From CAWUEX02 sp963921305 (GTDB lineage: Bacteria; Pseudomonadota; Alphaproteobacteria; Rhodospirillales; Rhodospirillaceae), in the NCBI GenBank assembly GCA_963921305.4, contig CAWUEX030000002.1, positions 3,162,001-3,226,000 of the forward strand: a DNA stretch of 64,000 bases. Direction: 5' to 3'. The notes below the pieces were generated by a model, which worked only from the letters and a program-made list of their open reading frames with translations, ran no database searches and was not told the DNA's origin. Position 1 is the stretch's first letter, and every line of letters starts with the position of its first letter. Below, in pieces: positions 1 to 7,492 of the stretch. The translations under genes were made by a program, and so were the position numbers.

Positions 1-843
1 CGGCGCCATCTCGTTCACCAGAACGCCGCCGTAGGACGTCACGAACATTTCCACGGCGACGATGCCGACCAGGTCGAGAGCCTTGACAGCACGTTCAGCG
101 ACCCCGATTGCAGTTTTGGCTGTCGTGGACGAAATGCGCGCGGGCGCAGTAGTCGTGTGCAATATGTGATCTTTATGCACGTTCTCGACAGGCTCGAAAC
201 ACACCACTTCTCCCGCCGGTCCGCGGGCCGCGATTACGGAAATCTCGGCGGTGAATTTGACGAAGCCTTCGAGAATGCAGAAGGCTCCACCGCCAGAGGT
301 TGCGGAGGGCCGGCCATCTGAAATCTTGCTCCATGCCGCCGCCGCGTCATCTGGAGTCTCAATGCGCACTTGGCCTTTGCCATCGTATCCTAGGCGGGAC
401 GTCTTCAGTATGGCCGGTGCGTCAATGTCTTGCAGCGCCGCCTCTAGATCTTCGAGGCTATCGACGGGCCGCCAGGGCGCCGTGGCTGCACCGATATCGG
501 CGAAGAACGATTTTTCTTTCACCCGATCCTGGGCAATCTCAAGTGCTTTCCAGGACGGGTGAACAGGCACGCGGTCGGTGAGATACAGCGCGGTCTGGGC
601 AGGGACGTTCTCGAATTCGAACGTTGCGACGTCGACGGCCGCCGCGAAAGCCTTGAGCGCACTTTCATCATCATACGCCGCGCAGGTGTGTGCCGCGGCA
701 ACCAGCGAGGCTGGGCATCCTTCGTCCGGACAGTAGACATGCGTGTGGTAGCCCATCTTGCCCGCTGCAAGCGCGAGCAGCCGGCCAAGCTGACCGCCGC
801 CGAGAATCCCAATCGTGCCGCCGGGCTCAATACGCTGAGTCAT
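1..843 (-). CDS. purK: PurK, N5-carboxyaminoimidazole ribonucleotide synthase (3' end outside window)
   Basis: ATP-grasp enzyme of purine synthesis that carboxylates AIR to N5-CAIR with bicarbonate. The reverse strand is open from the ATG at 843 to the window edge, so the C-terminus is missing. The N-terminus shows the dinucleotide-fold start GILGGGQLGRLL, and the last residues in view include HKDHILHTTTAPARI and VLVNEMAP, which are typical PurK metal/ATP-binding segments. The start lies 18 bases after the purE stop on the same strand, so purE and purK form a usual purEK pair. The family call is secure; only the length cannot be judged. Confidence 0.95.
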   Translation of the reverse strand, partial: MTQRIEPGGTIGILGGGQLGRLLALAAGKMGYHTHVYCPDEGCPASLVAAAHTCAAYDDESALKAFAAAVDVATFEFENVPAQTALYLTDRVPVHPSWKALEIAQDRVKEKSFFADIGAATAPWRPVDSLEDLEAALQDIDAPAILKTSRLGYDGKGQVRIETPDDAAAAWSKISDGRPSATSGGGAFCILEGFVKFTAEISVIAARGPAGEVVCFEPVENVHKDHILHTTTAPARISSTTAKTAIGVAERAVKALDLVGIVAVEMFVTSYGGVLVNEMAP

Positions 844-861
844 GGGATCGTTCGTCTTGCG

Positions 862-1353
862 TTATGCGTCTGAAGAAGGGGCGTCCGCGACCGCTTCAGT
901 TTGAGCGGCGCGCCAGGCGTCGAGCCGGTCTGCCAACGCGTTATCTGTCGTCGCCAAAATGGCCGCCGCGAGCAGTCCGGCATTTTTCGCACCAGCTTTG
1001 CCTATGGCCAGGGTGCCGACGGGAACACCGCCCGGCATCTGCGCAATGGAAAGCAAGCTGTCCATGCCACTCAGCGCCTTGCTTTCGACCGGTACGCCGA
1101 GAACGGGCAGGGGGGTCATGGCGGCGGTCATGCCGGGCAGGTGTGCAGCACCGCCGGCACCGGCAATGATCACTTTCAAACCCCGATCGCGGGCCGATTT
1201 TGCATAGTCATTCAGGCGGTCCGGCGTGCGGTGGGCCGAGACAATTTTCGTTTCGTTCGGCACGTCCAGCGCGTCGAGAACCTCGGCGGCGTGGGTCATT
1301 GTCGCCCAGTCCGACTGGCTGCCCATAATGATCCCGACAACTGGCTGGCTCAT
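862..1353 (-). CDS. purE: PurE, N5-carboxyaminoimidazole ribonucleotide mutase
   Basis: Class I PurE, 163 residues, the usual size. It moves the carboxylate of N5-CAIR to make CAIR, the step after PurK. The sequence opens with VGIIMGSQSDWATM, the nucleotide-binding loop, and contains SAHRTPDRL and the glycine-rich AGAGGAAHLPGM, followed by GVPV and GMDSLLSIAQMPGGVPV; these are signature segments of the family. An AGGA sequence precedes the ATG. It is the first gene of a purE-purK pair read leftwards, diverging from the gene at 1476. Confidence 0.96.
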   Translation of the reverse strand: MSQPVVGIIMGSQSDWATMTHAAEVLDALDVPNETKIVSAHRTPDRLNDYAKSARDRGLKVIIAGAGGAAHLPGMTAAMTPLPVLGVPVESKALSGMDSLLSIAQMPGGVPVGTLAIGKAGAKNAGLLAAAILATTDNALADRLDAWRAAQTEAVADAPSSDA

Positions 1354-1475
1354 GTGATCCTGGCTCCGGCCCGGAAAAGGGGCGCACTGTACAGACCGCT
1401 CCTGCGGATCGCAAGGCGAAGTGCTATACTGTTGTCTGACGTTTTTCCATTTTCAGAGGAGCCGATACGGGCGTC

Positions 1476-2219
1476 ATGTCTGAAATTAGCTCACCACAGG
1501 GAATCGTTAACGTTCAGTGGCAGGAAGAGAAGGCTGCCGACGATCAGGAGCAGAAGCGCCAGGACCCGCCCGCTAGCAAGGTCGCGGAGACCTATGAAGA
1601 AAATGCGCGCGCGGTTTCCGATCACATCACCATACTCGGTATTCCAGTCGAACTGATGACCAGCCAAGTTCAGGCGATGATCGGCGGGCTGGTTTCCGAA
1701 ACCGCGTTTCTGAAGTCCAAGATCAAGCGTATAGAGCGGAAAAGCGAGGGCACTGAAGGTCCTCTTCTGGAAGGGGCCCATTTTTTGAACGCACTTGGCC
1801 AGAGTCTCAATCAGGGTCCATCGGCAGGTTCTGTCTCAGAACTGGTGTTGGTCACGGTGAACACGTTTGAGGACATTCGAAAGAGCAGCGGCATTCTCGC
1901 CGCCAACACCGTTCTCGCCGACGTCGCGGCACATATCGCTGAGAGCGAGCTTCCCGCGAGCCCTGTCGGTCTTGTTGGCGGCCCGATGGTGGGAGCGTTA
2001 TTGACGTACAAGGAAGCCGAGGGACTATCCGCCAACGCATCTGAAGAGACCGAACCGACAGCCACCGCAGATCATGTGCGGACCATACTGGAGAGCACGT
2101 CGTATACGGTATCCGGCTTGGACATGGACTTGAGCTTCAGAGTTGCGGCGGCCCGCGTGGAGCCGGGACAGAGTGCGTTACACGCGATCGGTCAAGTCGA
2201 TCACGTCTTGAGGTCCTAG
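1476..2219 (+). CDS. Degenerate GGDEF-fold protein (no catalytic motif)
   Basis: 247-residue soluble protein. No signal peptide or membrane segment is visible; the N-terminal 90 residues are charged and partly coiled coil. From about residue 95 the layout follows a GGDEF domain: GPLLEGAHFLNAL sits where DPLTGLxNRRxFxxAL is expected, LVLVTVNTFEDIRKSSG matches the LLLxDLDxFKxINDxxG strand-helix, LVGGPMVGALL (residues 166-176) sits exactly where LGGDEFAxLL should be, and FRVAAARVEPGQSALHAI resembles the final SIGIA strand and helix. The signature is GGPMV, and the metal-binding Asp in the first strand is replaced (VTVNTF), so diguanylate cyclase activity is not expected. A GAGGAG lies about 14 bases before the ATG. 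Domain assignment is my inference from alignment by eye; it could be a receptor or scaffold. Confidence 0.7.
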   Translation: MSEISSPQGIVNVQWQEEKAADDQEQKRQDPPASKVAETYEENARAVSDHITILGIPVELMTSQVQAMIGGLVSETAFLKSKIKRIERKSEGTEGPLLEGAHFLNALGQSLNQGPSAGSVSELVLVTVNTFEDIRKSSGILAANTVLADVAAHIAESELPASPVGLVGGPMVGALLTYKEAEGLSANASEETEPTATADHVRTILESTSYTVSGLDMDLSFRVAAARVEPGQSALHAIGQVDHVLRS

Positions 2220-2236
2220 CCTATTCGGTATGATGC

Positions 2237-2449
2237 TTATGCGATGATGTCCGGCAGCAACTTGTCGTGCAGAGACGCGATTTGATCTTTCAGCATCAGC
2301 TTACGTTTCTTAAGCCGTGACAATTTGAGCTGGTCGAAGTCGCCAGATTTTTCAAGATTGAGAATCACATCATCCAAATCGCGGTGCTCGAGTTCCAGCG
2401 CGGTGATCTTGGCTTGAATCTGTTCCTGAGAGGTGTCGTTACCGTTCAT
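2237..2449 (-). CDS. DUF465 (YdcH-like) small coiled-coil protein, copy 1
   Basis: 70 residues from the ATG at 2449. The pattern LEHRDLDDVI...LKLSRLKKRKLMLKDQIASL is the DUF465 signature: a heptad helix followed by LKKRKLxLKDxI. The function of the family is unknown. A GTG at 2467 in the same frame is an alternative start, but the ATG is preferred because it overlaps the TGA of the small upstream reading frame as ATGA. It ends convergently with the GGDEF-like gene, with about 17 bases between the stops. A second DUF465 gene lies at 2815-2979 on the other strand. Confidence 0.85.
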   Translation of the reverse strand: MNGNDTSQEQIQAKITALELEHRDLDDVILNLEKSGDFDQLKLSRLKKRKLMLKDQIASLHDKLLPDIIA

Positions 2450-2673
2450 TTTCTCAGCTCTAACCACGCTTCATTTCCACAATTATAAAGCGCTGGACGG
2501 GGAAGTTCACGTGTCTCAAATTTGGGGTGTTCGGCCACTGCCGAGTCGTTACGCCACGTCGCCTCAATTAGCCGCTCCAGGATCTGGCCCATGGACGCGA
2601 AGCTATTGAAAAAACGGGTAAAAAGAGCCACTCGACTATGGCAGACGCAGGCCCAAAGGTAGAACGGCATCAT
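2446..2673 (-). CDS. Possible small protein upstream of DUF465 gene
   Basis: A 75-codon reading frame whose TGA overlaps the ATG of the DUF465 gene (ATGA), which suggests translational coupling. AGGTAA lies just upstream of the first ATG at 2673; an internal ATG at 2592 is another candidate. The first 25 residues are hydrophobic and aromatic; the remainder, from MGQILERLIEATWR, is polar. I recognise no family. The reading is supported only by the coupling and the possible ribosome site, so it may be non-coding leader. Confidence 0.35.
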   Translation of the reverse strand: MMPFYLWACVCHSRVALFTRFFNSFASMGQILERLIEATWRNDSAVAEHPKFETRELPRPALYNCGNEAWLELRK

Positions 2674-2814
2674 TTGTTACCTGAACGTATAATTTAATTT
2701 CAAACGAAAAACCAAACCGGGTCAGAGAGTTACAAACTCTTCTGGTTTGAGCGCGATTTCAGCGTTAACCTCTTCGAGTTGTGGAAAAGTAAGTGCAGAG
2801 AGGAGATTGACCGT

Positions 2815-2979
2815 ATGGATCAAGATGCTCGTTTAGAGTCATTGCGTCATCGCCATGAAGAACTCGAACATCGCATAGAGGAAGAAGAGAACAGGCCGCT
2901 TCCTGACCAAGCTATGGTCCACACGCTCAAGAAACGAAAGCTCCAAGTAAAAGACGAACTATACCGAATTACCCACTAG
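2815..2979 (+). CDS. DUF465 (YdcH-like) small coiled-coil protein, copy 2
   Basis: 54 residues from the ATG at 2815, chosen because AGAGGAG lies about 8 bases upstream; the longer frame from 2779 would place that ribosome site inside the gene. The sequence LRHRHEELEHRIEEEENRPLPDQAMVHTLKKRKLQVKDELYRI carries the DUF465 core with LKKRKLQVKDEL. It is strongly charged and probably forms a helical hairpin. It resembles the minus-strand DUF465 gene 370 bases away, so the two are likely paralogues. The stop codon runs straight into a hairpin series ending in a terminator. Confidence 0.85.
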   Translation: MDQDARLESLRHRHEELEHRIEEEENRPLPDQAMVHTLKKRKLQVKDELYRITH

Positions 2980-3070
2980 CTGGGTTGTCCTCACCCAGCT
3001 GAAGCGCAGATATCTCGTAGAGATCGTCAGCAGCCCGTCAAAAGCGGGGATGGATTCCCCTAAATCCCCA
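2978..3070 (+). ncRNA. Structured 3' region: three hairpins, possible 3'-UTR-derived small RNA
   Basis: Directly after the DUF465 stop the strand can form three consecutive hairpins: AGCTGGGT/ACCCAGCT (2978-2985 with 2993-3000), ATCTC/GAGAT (3012-3016 with 3020-3024) and GGGGA/TCCCC (3046-3050 with 3056-3060). A strong terminator follows. The spacing and the terminal poly-U stem are what a small RNA released from an mRNA 3' end would look like. No known RNA family is recognised and no promoter of its own is evident. Confidence 0.35.
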
Positions 3071-3101
3071 ACGGCCCATCTTTCAGATGGGCCGTTTTTT
3101 T
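3071..3101 (+). terminator. Rho-independent terminator
   Basis: Perfect 11-base-pair stem ACGGCCCATCT / AGATGGGCCGT with a TTC loop, followed by a run of seven T. Read on the plus strand it ends the DUF465 transcript and any RNA in 2978-3070. On the minus strand the T-run is absent, so it acts in one direction. Confidence 0.92.
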
Positions 3102-3156
3102 ATATGTACTCGTCCACCGAAAAGCTTTGCCTCTATTTTGGAGGCGTATCGGCTGT

Positions 3157-3858
3157 CTAGTTTTGATCCGAAGACGAGGACTCTTGCGGTTGCGGCTTGA
3201 ACAGATTTTCCGCCGTCACATGTGGATCGGTTGCTTCCGCGGGGGCAGGCGCTTCACCAGCTGCATCGGTCTCCGGTTGCTCGGCAGGCGCTTCATCAAT
3301 TGGCGCTGGCTTCGGCGGTTCGATGCCCGCTTTCTTAGCGCGTTTGATTGCGAGGGTAAGAGCCTTCTGAAGGTCGGGTTCGTTACACAGGCCCAATGTC
3401 ACCGGGTTTTGCGGCTTAATGTTGGGCATGTTCCAGTGGGTCCGCTCTCGAATGGAGTTGATCGTCGGCTTGGTTGTTCCAAGCAGACGCGAAATCTGGG
3501 CGTCCGAGAGTTCCGGGTGATGGCGTAGTAGCCAAGCAATGGCGTCCGGGCGCTCTTGGCGTTTTGATACCGGGGTGTAGCGGGCCCCTTTGGATCGCAC
3601 CTTCGGCTTGGGCATGTCAGATTTGCTGAGCTTGAGGTTTGCTTTTGCGCTGCCTTCACAGCGCTTGATTTCCTCCGCCGTCAATTGGCCATTGGCAGTC
3701 GGGTCCTCGCCGACAATTCCAACCGCCACTTCACCGTCGGCGATTGCCTGAACTTCAAGCTCATGCATACCCGTGAATGTGGCAATCTGTTCGAAAGTCA
3801 GTGTTGTGTTATCGACCAGCCAGACGGCGGTCGCTTTTGGCATCAGTGGCAAAGCCAT
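3157..3858 (-). CDS. trcR: TrcR, DUF1013 cell-cycle transcriptional regulator
   Basis: 233 residues. The family (DUF1013) is almost confined to Alphaproteobacteria and includes TrcR, an RNA-polymerase-associated cell-cycle regulator. The conserved N-terminus MPKATAVWLVDNTTLTFEQIA and HELEVQAIADGEVAVGI, and the helix-turn-helix-like RPDAIAWLLRHHPELSDAQISRLLGTTKPTI with the following HWNMPNIKP, are family landmarks. The C-terminal 50 residues are Ala/Pro/Glu-rich and probably disordered. AGGA lies 8 bases before the ATG; the next Met (MPKAT) could also be the start. A good sigma70-type promoter is 80-110 bases upstream. A weak five-pair hairpin followed by CTTTT after the stop (3129-3145) may terminate it. 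Confidence 0.93.
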   Translation of the reverse strand: MALPLMPKATAVWLVDNTTLTFEQIATFTGMHELEVQAIADGEVAVGIVGEDPTANGQLTAEEIKRCEGSAKANLKLSKSDMPKPKVRSKGARYTPVSKRQERPDAIAWLLRHHPELSDAQISRLLGTTKPTINSIRERTHWNMPNIKPQNPVTLGLCNEPDLQKALTLAIKRAKKAGIEPPKPAPIDEAPAEQPETDAAGEAPAPAEATDPHVTAENLFKPQPQESSSSDQN

Positions 3859-3934
3859 GAAAACGCGTCCTATTCTATGGGGGTCAGCGGTCGGCCACCC
3901 GCATGGTGCGCGAAAGCGCGCAAACCGTGGCGTT

Positions 3935-3964
3935 GATATATCGGACTTTGGGAGGGAGGGTCAA
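3935..3964 (-). promoter_or_regulatory. Predicted promoter of trcR
   Basis: On the minus strand TTGACC (3964-3959) and TATATC (3940-3935) are separated by 18 bases, close to the sigma70 consensus. It lies in the 120-base gap between the quinone oxidoreductase stop and the trcR start, so trcR can be transcribed independently of that gene. Confidence 0.5.
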
Positions 3965-3978
3965 ACCTTCCCGTGCGC

Positions 3979-4983
3979 CTATGTTTCGTCCACCAAGAGG
4001 ACGATTTTCCCGACATGGGCACTGGATTCCATCACCTGATGAGCCTCAGCGGCGCTGGAAAGGGGCAGAATTCGGTCGATTTTCGGCTTTAAGGCTCCCC
4101 TCTCAACCCACGGCCAGACGTTTTGGCGGACTGCTGCCGCGATGTTTGATTTCGTCCCCGGCGACCGTGATCTGAGGGTCGAGCCCGATATCGTGATCCG
4201 TTTCAGCATCAGCGGCATGAAATCCACCTCCACTTTCGACCCGCTCAAGAAAGCGATGAAGACCAACCGTCCGTCCGGCTTCAGGCATTTCAGGTTACGC
4301 GGGATGTAGTCTCCGCCCACCATGTCGAGGATGACATCGACACCCTTGGGCGAAAGTCCACGGACGACGTCCACAAAATCCTGTGTCTTGTCGTTAATGG
4401 CGATGTCAGCGCCCAAAGTCAGGCAGGCTTCGCACTTGTCATCCGTTCCCGCGGTGACGATCACGTCAGATCCGTGCGCTTTGGCCATCTGTATTGCCGT
4501 GGTGCCAATGCCGCTGCTGCCGCCGTGCACCAGTATGCGCTCGCCAGGCTGGAGGGCGCCGCGCTCGAACACATTGTGCCAAACGGTAAAAACGGTCTCA
4601 GGCAGAGCCGCCGCCTCCGCCATCGACAGGCCCTTGGGCAGCGGGAGGCATGATCCTGAGTCCGCGGCGGCATATTCCGCGTAGCCGCCACCCGACAACA
4701 GGGCGCAAACGGGTTCACCAACCGTCCATCCGTATACGTTCTTCCCCAATGCGACAACGGTGCCGGCCACTTCCAGTCCGGGGAGATCAGATGCGCCTTC
4801 AGGCGGCGGATACTGCCCCAGCCGCTGGATCACATCTGGTCTGTTGACTCCCGCGGCCGCGACTTTGATCAGAACTTGATCGTCACCCGGTGATGGCACG
4901 TCTCGCTCCGCCGGTGTTAGAACCTCGGGACCGCCTGGCTCCCGAATTTCAATACAGTGCATGGTGGAAGGCAGGGACGTCAT
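3979..4983 (-). CDS. NAD(P)H:quinone oxidoreductase, PIG3/zinc-independent MDR family
   Basis: 334 residues, typical for the medium-chain dehydrogenase/reductase quinone oxidoreductases of the PIG3 type. The sequence has the GroES-like N-terminal half (GVNRPDVIQRLGQYPPP, LPGLEVAGTVVALG) and a Rossmann half with LVHGGSSGIGTTAIQMAK, where the NADPH-binding GGSSGIG replaces the usual AxxGxxG. No structural or catalytic zinc ligands are visible. It probably reduces quinones or related carbonyls with NADPH. It diverges from the DUF1192 gene at 5097, a pairing common in Alphaproteobacteria, and is read towards trcR. Confidence 0.92.
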   Translation of the reverse strand: MTSLPSTMHCIEIREPGGPEVLTPAERDVPSPGDDQVLIKVAAAGVNRPDVIQRLGQYPPPEGASDLPGLEVAGTVVALGKNVYGWTVGEPVCALLSGGGYAEYAAADSGSCLPLPKGLSMAEAAALPETVFTVWHNVFERGALQPGERILVHGGSSGIGTTAIQMAKAHGSDVIVTAGTDDKCEACLTLGADIAINDKTQDFVDVVRGLSPKGVDVILDMVGGDYIPRNLKCLKPDGRLVFIAFLSGSKVEVDFMPLMLKRITISGSTLRSRSPGTKSNIAAAVRQNVWPWVERGALKPKIDRILPLSSAAEAHQVMESSAHVGKIVLLVDET

Positions 4984-5096
4984 ACGTTGTCTCGCTCTTT
5001 TACCTGTCCGGGAACTATCCTAAGGTCAGCGCGACAGTAGAGAGCCAGGTAGGCCACGTCAAAGCCGCGTGCGTTGCTCGGTCGGGAGATTCAGCC

Positions 5097-5276
5097 ATGG
5101 ATACGGATGATCTGGAACCCATCCGCCAGAAGTCTAAGCCATTCGATTTGTCGATGATGTCGATTGAAGATCTGGAGGAGTATATCGACAACTTGAAGTC
5201 GGAAATTGCGCGGGTAGAAGAAGCAATCAAAAAGAAAAACTCGGCGCGCGCTGGCGCTGAAGCCGTGTTCAAGTGA
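5097..5276 (+). CDS. DUF1192 small protein
   Basis: 59 residues from the ATG at 5097, with GGGAG about 7 bases upstream. The core LSIEDLEEYIDNLKSEIARVEEAIKKK pattern (here MMSIEDLEEYI...) is the DUF1192 signature: a short acidic lead and one amphipathic helix. The function is unknown. The longer frame from 4890 would overlap the divergent oxidoreductase gene and lacks a ribosome site, so it is rejected. It ends 16 bases before the stop of the convergent cyclase gene. Confidence 0.9.
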   Translation: MDTDDLEPIRQKSKPFDLSMMSIEDLEEYIDNLKSEIARVEEAIKKKNSARAGAEAVFK

Positions 5277-5292
5277 TCGCGCAAACTAGACG

Positions 5293-7356
5293 TTAAAGGT
5301 CGGCAAGCTCATCGCGATGGGCATCGGTCCAGGCCACTTCGAACAGCGGCTTAGGCTTGTCCAAGCCTTTCATCTCAAACTCGCCGCGCGGCAGGAATTT
5401 GTACCGCTGCCCTTGGCAGGCCTCTAACACAACTTCCGACACCCAGGCGTGTCCATCCGCAGCCTTATCGCAGATGCGAGCCGTGGTTTGAACGGCCTGG
5501 CCAAAGAAGTCATTCTCTTCCTCGACCGCTTCACCCGTATTGACACCGATGCGAATTTCAACAGTGGTCTCGGGACTGGCTTGGTTGTGGCTCTGGATCC
5601 CCTGGAGCATCTGAATCGAGGCGCCAACGGCTGAGGGGCCGTCAGGGAAGGTGGCCATGATGCCATCACCGGTGTGCTTAACCTCTCTGCCGTTGAACTG
5701 CTGAATCGCGCCGCGTACAGCGTCGTTATGAGCACGGACTGCCTTCTGGGCACCGACGTTGCCGAGCCGCTGCGTCATAGCCGTAGAGCCGACGATATCG
5801 GTGAACAGGAAGGTGAACATATTCGGCACGGATGGCCGTTTTTCCGGCAGGTTCCACTCGGTGAGGAGGGCACTGAGGCCGCTATTCGCGTTGGCCTGAC
5901 CGGCCAGGAAATTATTCATCGCTTCGGTGCCGGCCTGGATCATGCCGGCGTAGCGCGGGTTGCCACCATAGCTGGGAATTTCATCGCAGAAAGACTTCGC
6001 ACGAGCCGAATTTGTGCCGATCAGTCCCAGGCCCTCGATGAGCACGGTCTGCATCACGTCACCCGGCAATCCCTTTGTCGCACAGATCGTTTGGCACGCA
6101 CCGCACATGTACAAGTTCATGCCAAACTTGCTGAACGTGTTGAGTTGCGGGTGCTCTGCCTGAATGGACGTAAAGGCGTCCGTCAAAAACTTCAGAAACT
6201 CGGGCTTGACGGAATCCGCCGGTGTTTTTTCTTTTTTCTTCTTCTCGGCTGCTTTGCGCTTCTCTTCCTCTTTGGCCTTGGCCTCGCTTTCCTTGGCTTT
6301 TTTCTCTTCCTCTTTCTTTTTGCGTTCTTCTTCTTTCTTTTTTGCCGCAGCTTTTTTCTTATCTTCTTTTTCTTTTTTGGCGTCTTTCTTTGCGGACTTG
6401 CCGTCGTCAGGTTTCTTAGGCCCTGTGCCCGAGTCAAATCCTTCTTCGTCGAGAGAGCGCGGGGCGGCGGAGCCGCCTGTCTCCTCACCATCTAATGCGA
6501 CGCGGCGGGCGATGGCGTCCAGGTCTTCGTCTGCCAAATCGGCTGTAGACTGTTGGCCTGGTCCCGCGCTACCCGCTTGGGTCGGCGCGGCTTGTTGTTT
6601 CGGCACGGTCTTTGGCGGCGGACCTCGCTTAGCGTTCGCCGCACGTGGTTGCTTGCGGAACAATTTGACCAGATTGAACTGCTTGTTGAGGTAGAGAAAC
6701 CCGGTTCCGAAGAACAACAACATGAACATGCCGAAGACGAGGGCATTGCGGTTACCCGAGGGAATCATGCCAGATTCCACCATCTGGAAAAGCAGCAGCG
6801 TCACCGCAACCGTGCCGACAACCGATACAAACAGGCTTAAGACGAAACCGGTGAGGATGACGACGATGGCGTTCTTAGCTTTTTTTCGAGTGCGCCGTGC
6901 TTCCGGGGGAGCGTCTTTGCGCTGAGGGGCCTTGGCCGATTGAGACGTACCACCACCCCGCTGCTGGCGCTCGCTTGAACCTCGATCCCGTGTTCCTTCG
7001 CGGTCGCCTCGGCCAGTGGCGCGAGAACCTCCGTCTCCTGGGCCCCCGGTTTTGCCCCGCTGTTGCGGTCCGCCCGCGCCCTTCTTGCCAGGGCCGGCGC
7101 TCTGCGGGCCCCCGCCGAACATGTTATCGGCATCGGCAATGTTTTTGGCTTTGTTGCCTTGATAGGTGACGCTCTCTTCGGTCGTGTTGGTGTCCGGATA
7201 GAACGTCTCGCGGATAACGCGGGCTGGATACCCAAGCTTGGACTCGACCGAGACCGCTTCCTCAATGGCGACTTCGCGCTCGTCTGCCTCGTAGCGGGCA
7301 TGAACGTGCCATCGACCGTTCTGGAAGTAATAGATCTCGTAATGTTCGATCGCCAT
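5293..7356 (-). CDS. Membrane-anchored class III adenylate cyclase with Lys/Glu-rich linker
   Basis: 687 residues from the ATG at 7356 (a GTG four codons upstream is possible). Order: an N-terminal alpha/beta domain (1-70), a Gly/Arg-rich linker, two membrane segments (about 162-193 and 205-224), a Lys/Glu-rich coiled-coil stretch (about 318-378), a helical domain (387-505) and a cyclase catalytic domain (513-676). Catalytic residues look intact: metal Asp520 in FLFTDIVGST and Asp564 in HTGDG, base-selecting Lys560 and Asp616 (NDFFG), and transition-state Arg627 in VQTTAR, where Gln takes the usual Asn place. The Lys/Asp pair favours ATP, hence cAMP. The N-terminal domain, helical domain and topology are shared with the next gene upstream, which is catalytically dead. 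An inverted repeat lies 45-80 bases upstream of the start. Confidence 0.9.
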   Translation of the reverse strand: MAIEHYEIYYFQNGRWHVHARYEADEREVAIEEAVSVESKLGYPARVIRETFYPDTNTTEESVTYQGNKAKNIADADNMFGGGPQSAGPGKKGAGGPQQRGKTGGPGDGGSRATGRGDREGTRDRGSSERQQRGGGTSQSAKAPQRKDAPPEARRTRKKAKNAIVVILTGFVLSLFVSVVGTVAVTLLLFQMVESGMIPSGNRNALVFGMFMLLFFGTGFLYLNKQFNLVKLFRKQPRAANAKRGPPPKTVPKQQAAPTQAGSAGPGQQSTADLADEDLDAIARRVALDGEETGGSAAPRSLDEEGFDSGTGPKKPDDGKSAKKDAKKEKEDKKKAAAKKKEEERKKKEEEKKAKESEAKAKEEEKRKAAEKKKKEKTPADSVKPEFLKFLTDAFTSIQAEHPQLNTFSKFGMNLYMCGACQTICATKGLPGDVMQTVLIEGLGLIGTNSARAKSFCDEIPSYGGNPRYAGMIQAGTEAMNNFLAGQANANSGLSALLTEWNLPEKRPSVPNMFTFLFTDIVGSTAMTQRLGNVGAQKAVRAHNDAVRGAIQQFNGREVKHTGDGIMATFPDGPSAVGASIQMLQGIQSHNQASPETTVEIRIGVNTGEAVEEENDFFGQAVQTTARICDKAADGHAWVSEVVLEACQGQRYKFLPRGEFEMKGLDKPKPLFEVAWTDAHRDELADL

Positions 7357-7400
7357 GGCCCAAATCACCCACCGTCCGATGGCGGCTTACCAGCGGTCGC

Positions 7401-7435
7401 AATTCCCCTTATAGGGACCCACTATTAAGGGGATT
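7401..7435 (-). promoter_or_regulatory. Imperfect inverted repeat upstream of the cyclase gene
   Basis: AATTCCCCTTATAG (7401-7414) and CTATTAAGGGGATTT (7421-7435) are near-perfect inverted copies, differing by one inserted base, with 6 bases between. The pair lies in the 136-base gap between the two cyclase paralogues and about 45 bases upstream of the active cyclase start. No T-run follows in either direction, so an operator or leader hairpin is more likely than a terminator. Confidence 0.4.
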
Positions 7436-7492
7436 TATTACGTTTTTGCCCCCCACACTGCAATATCTTGCCCCAGAATCCCTAAAGGCAGA

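Noticed and set aside
5674..6495. 273-codon plus-strand frame with Phe/Leu-rich stretches resembling membrane helices
   Set aside because: It is the antisense of the Lys/Glu-rich linker of the cyclase; AAG/GAG repeats read backwards give Phe/Leu.
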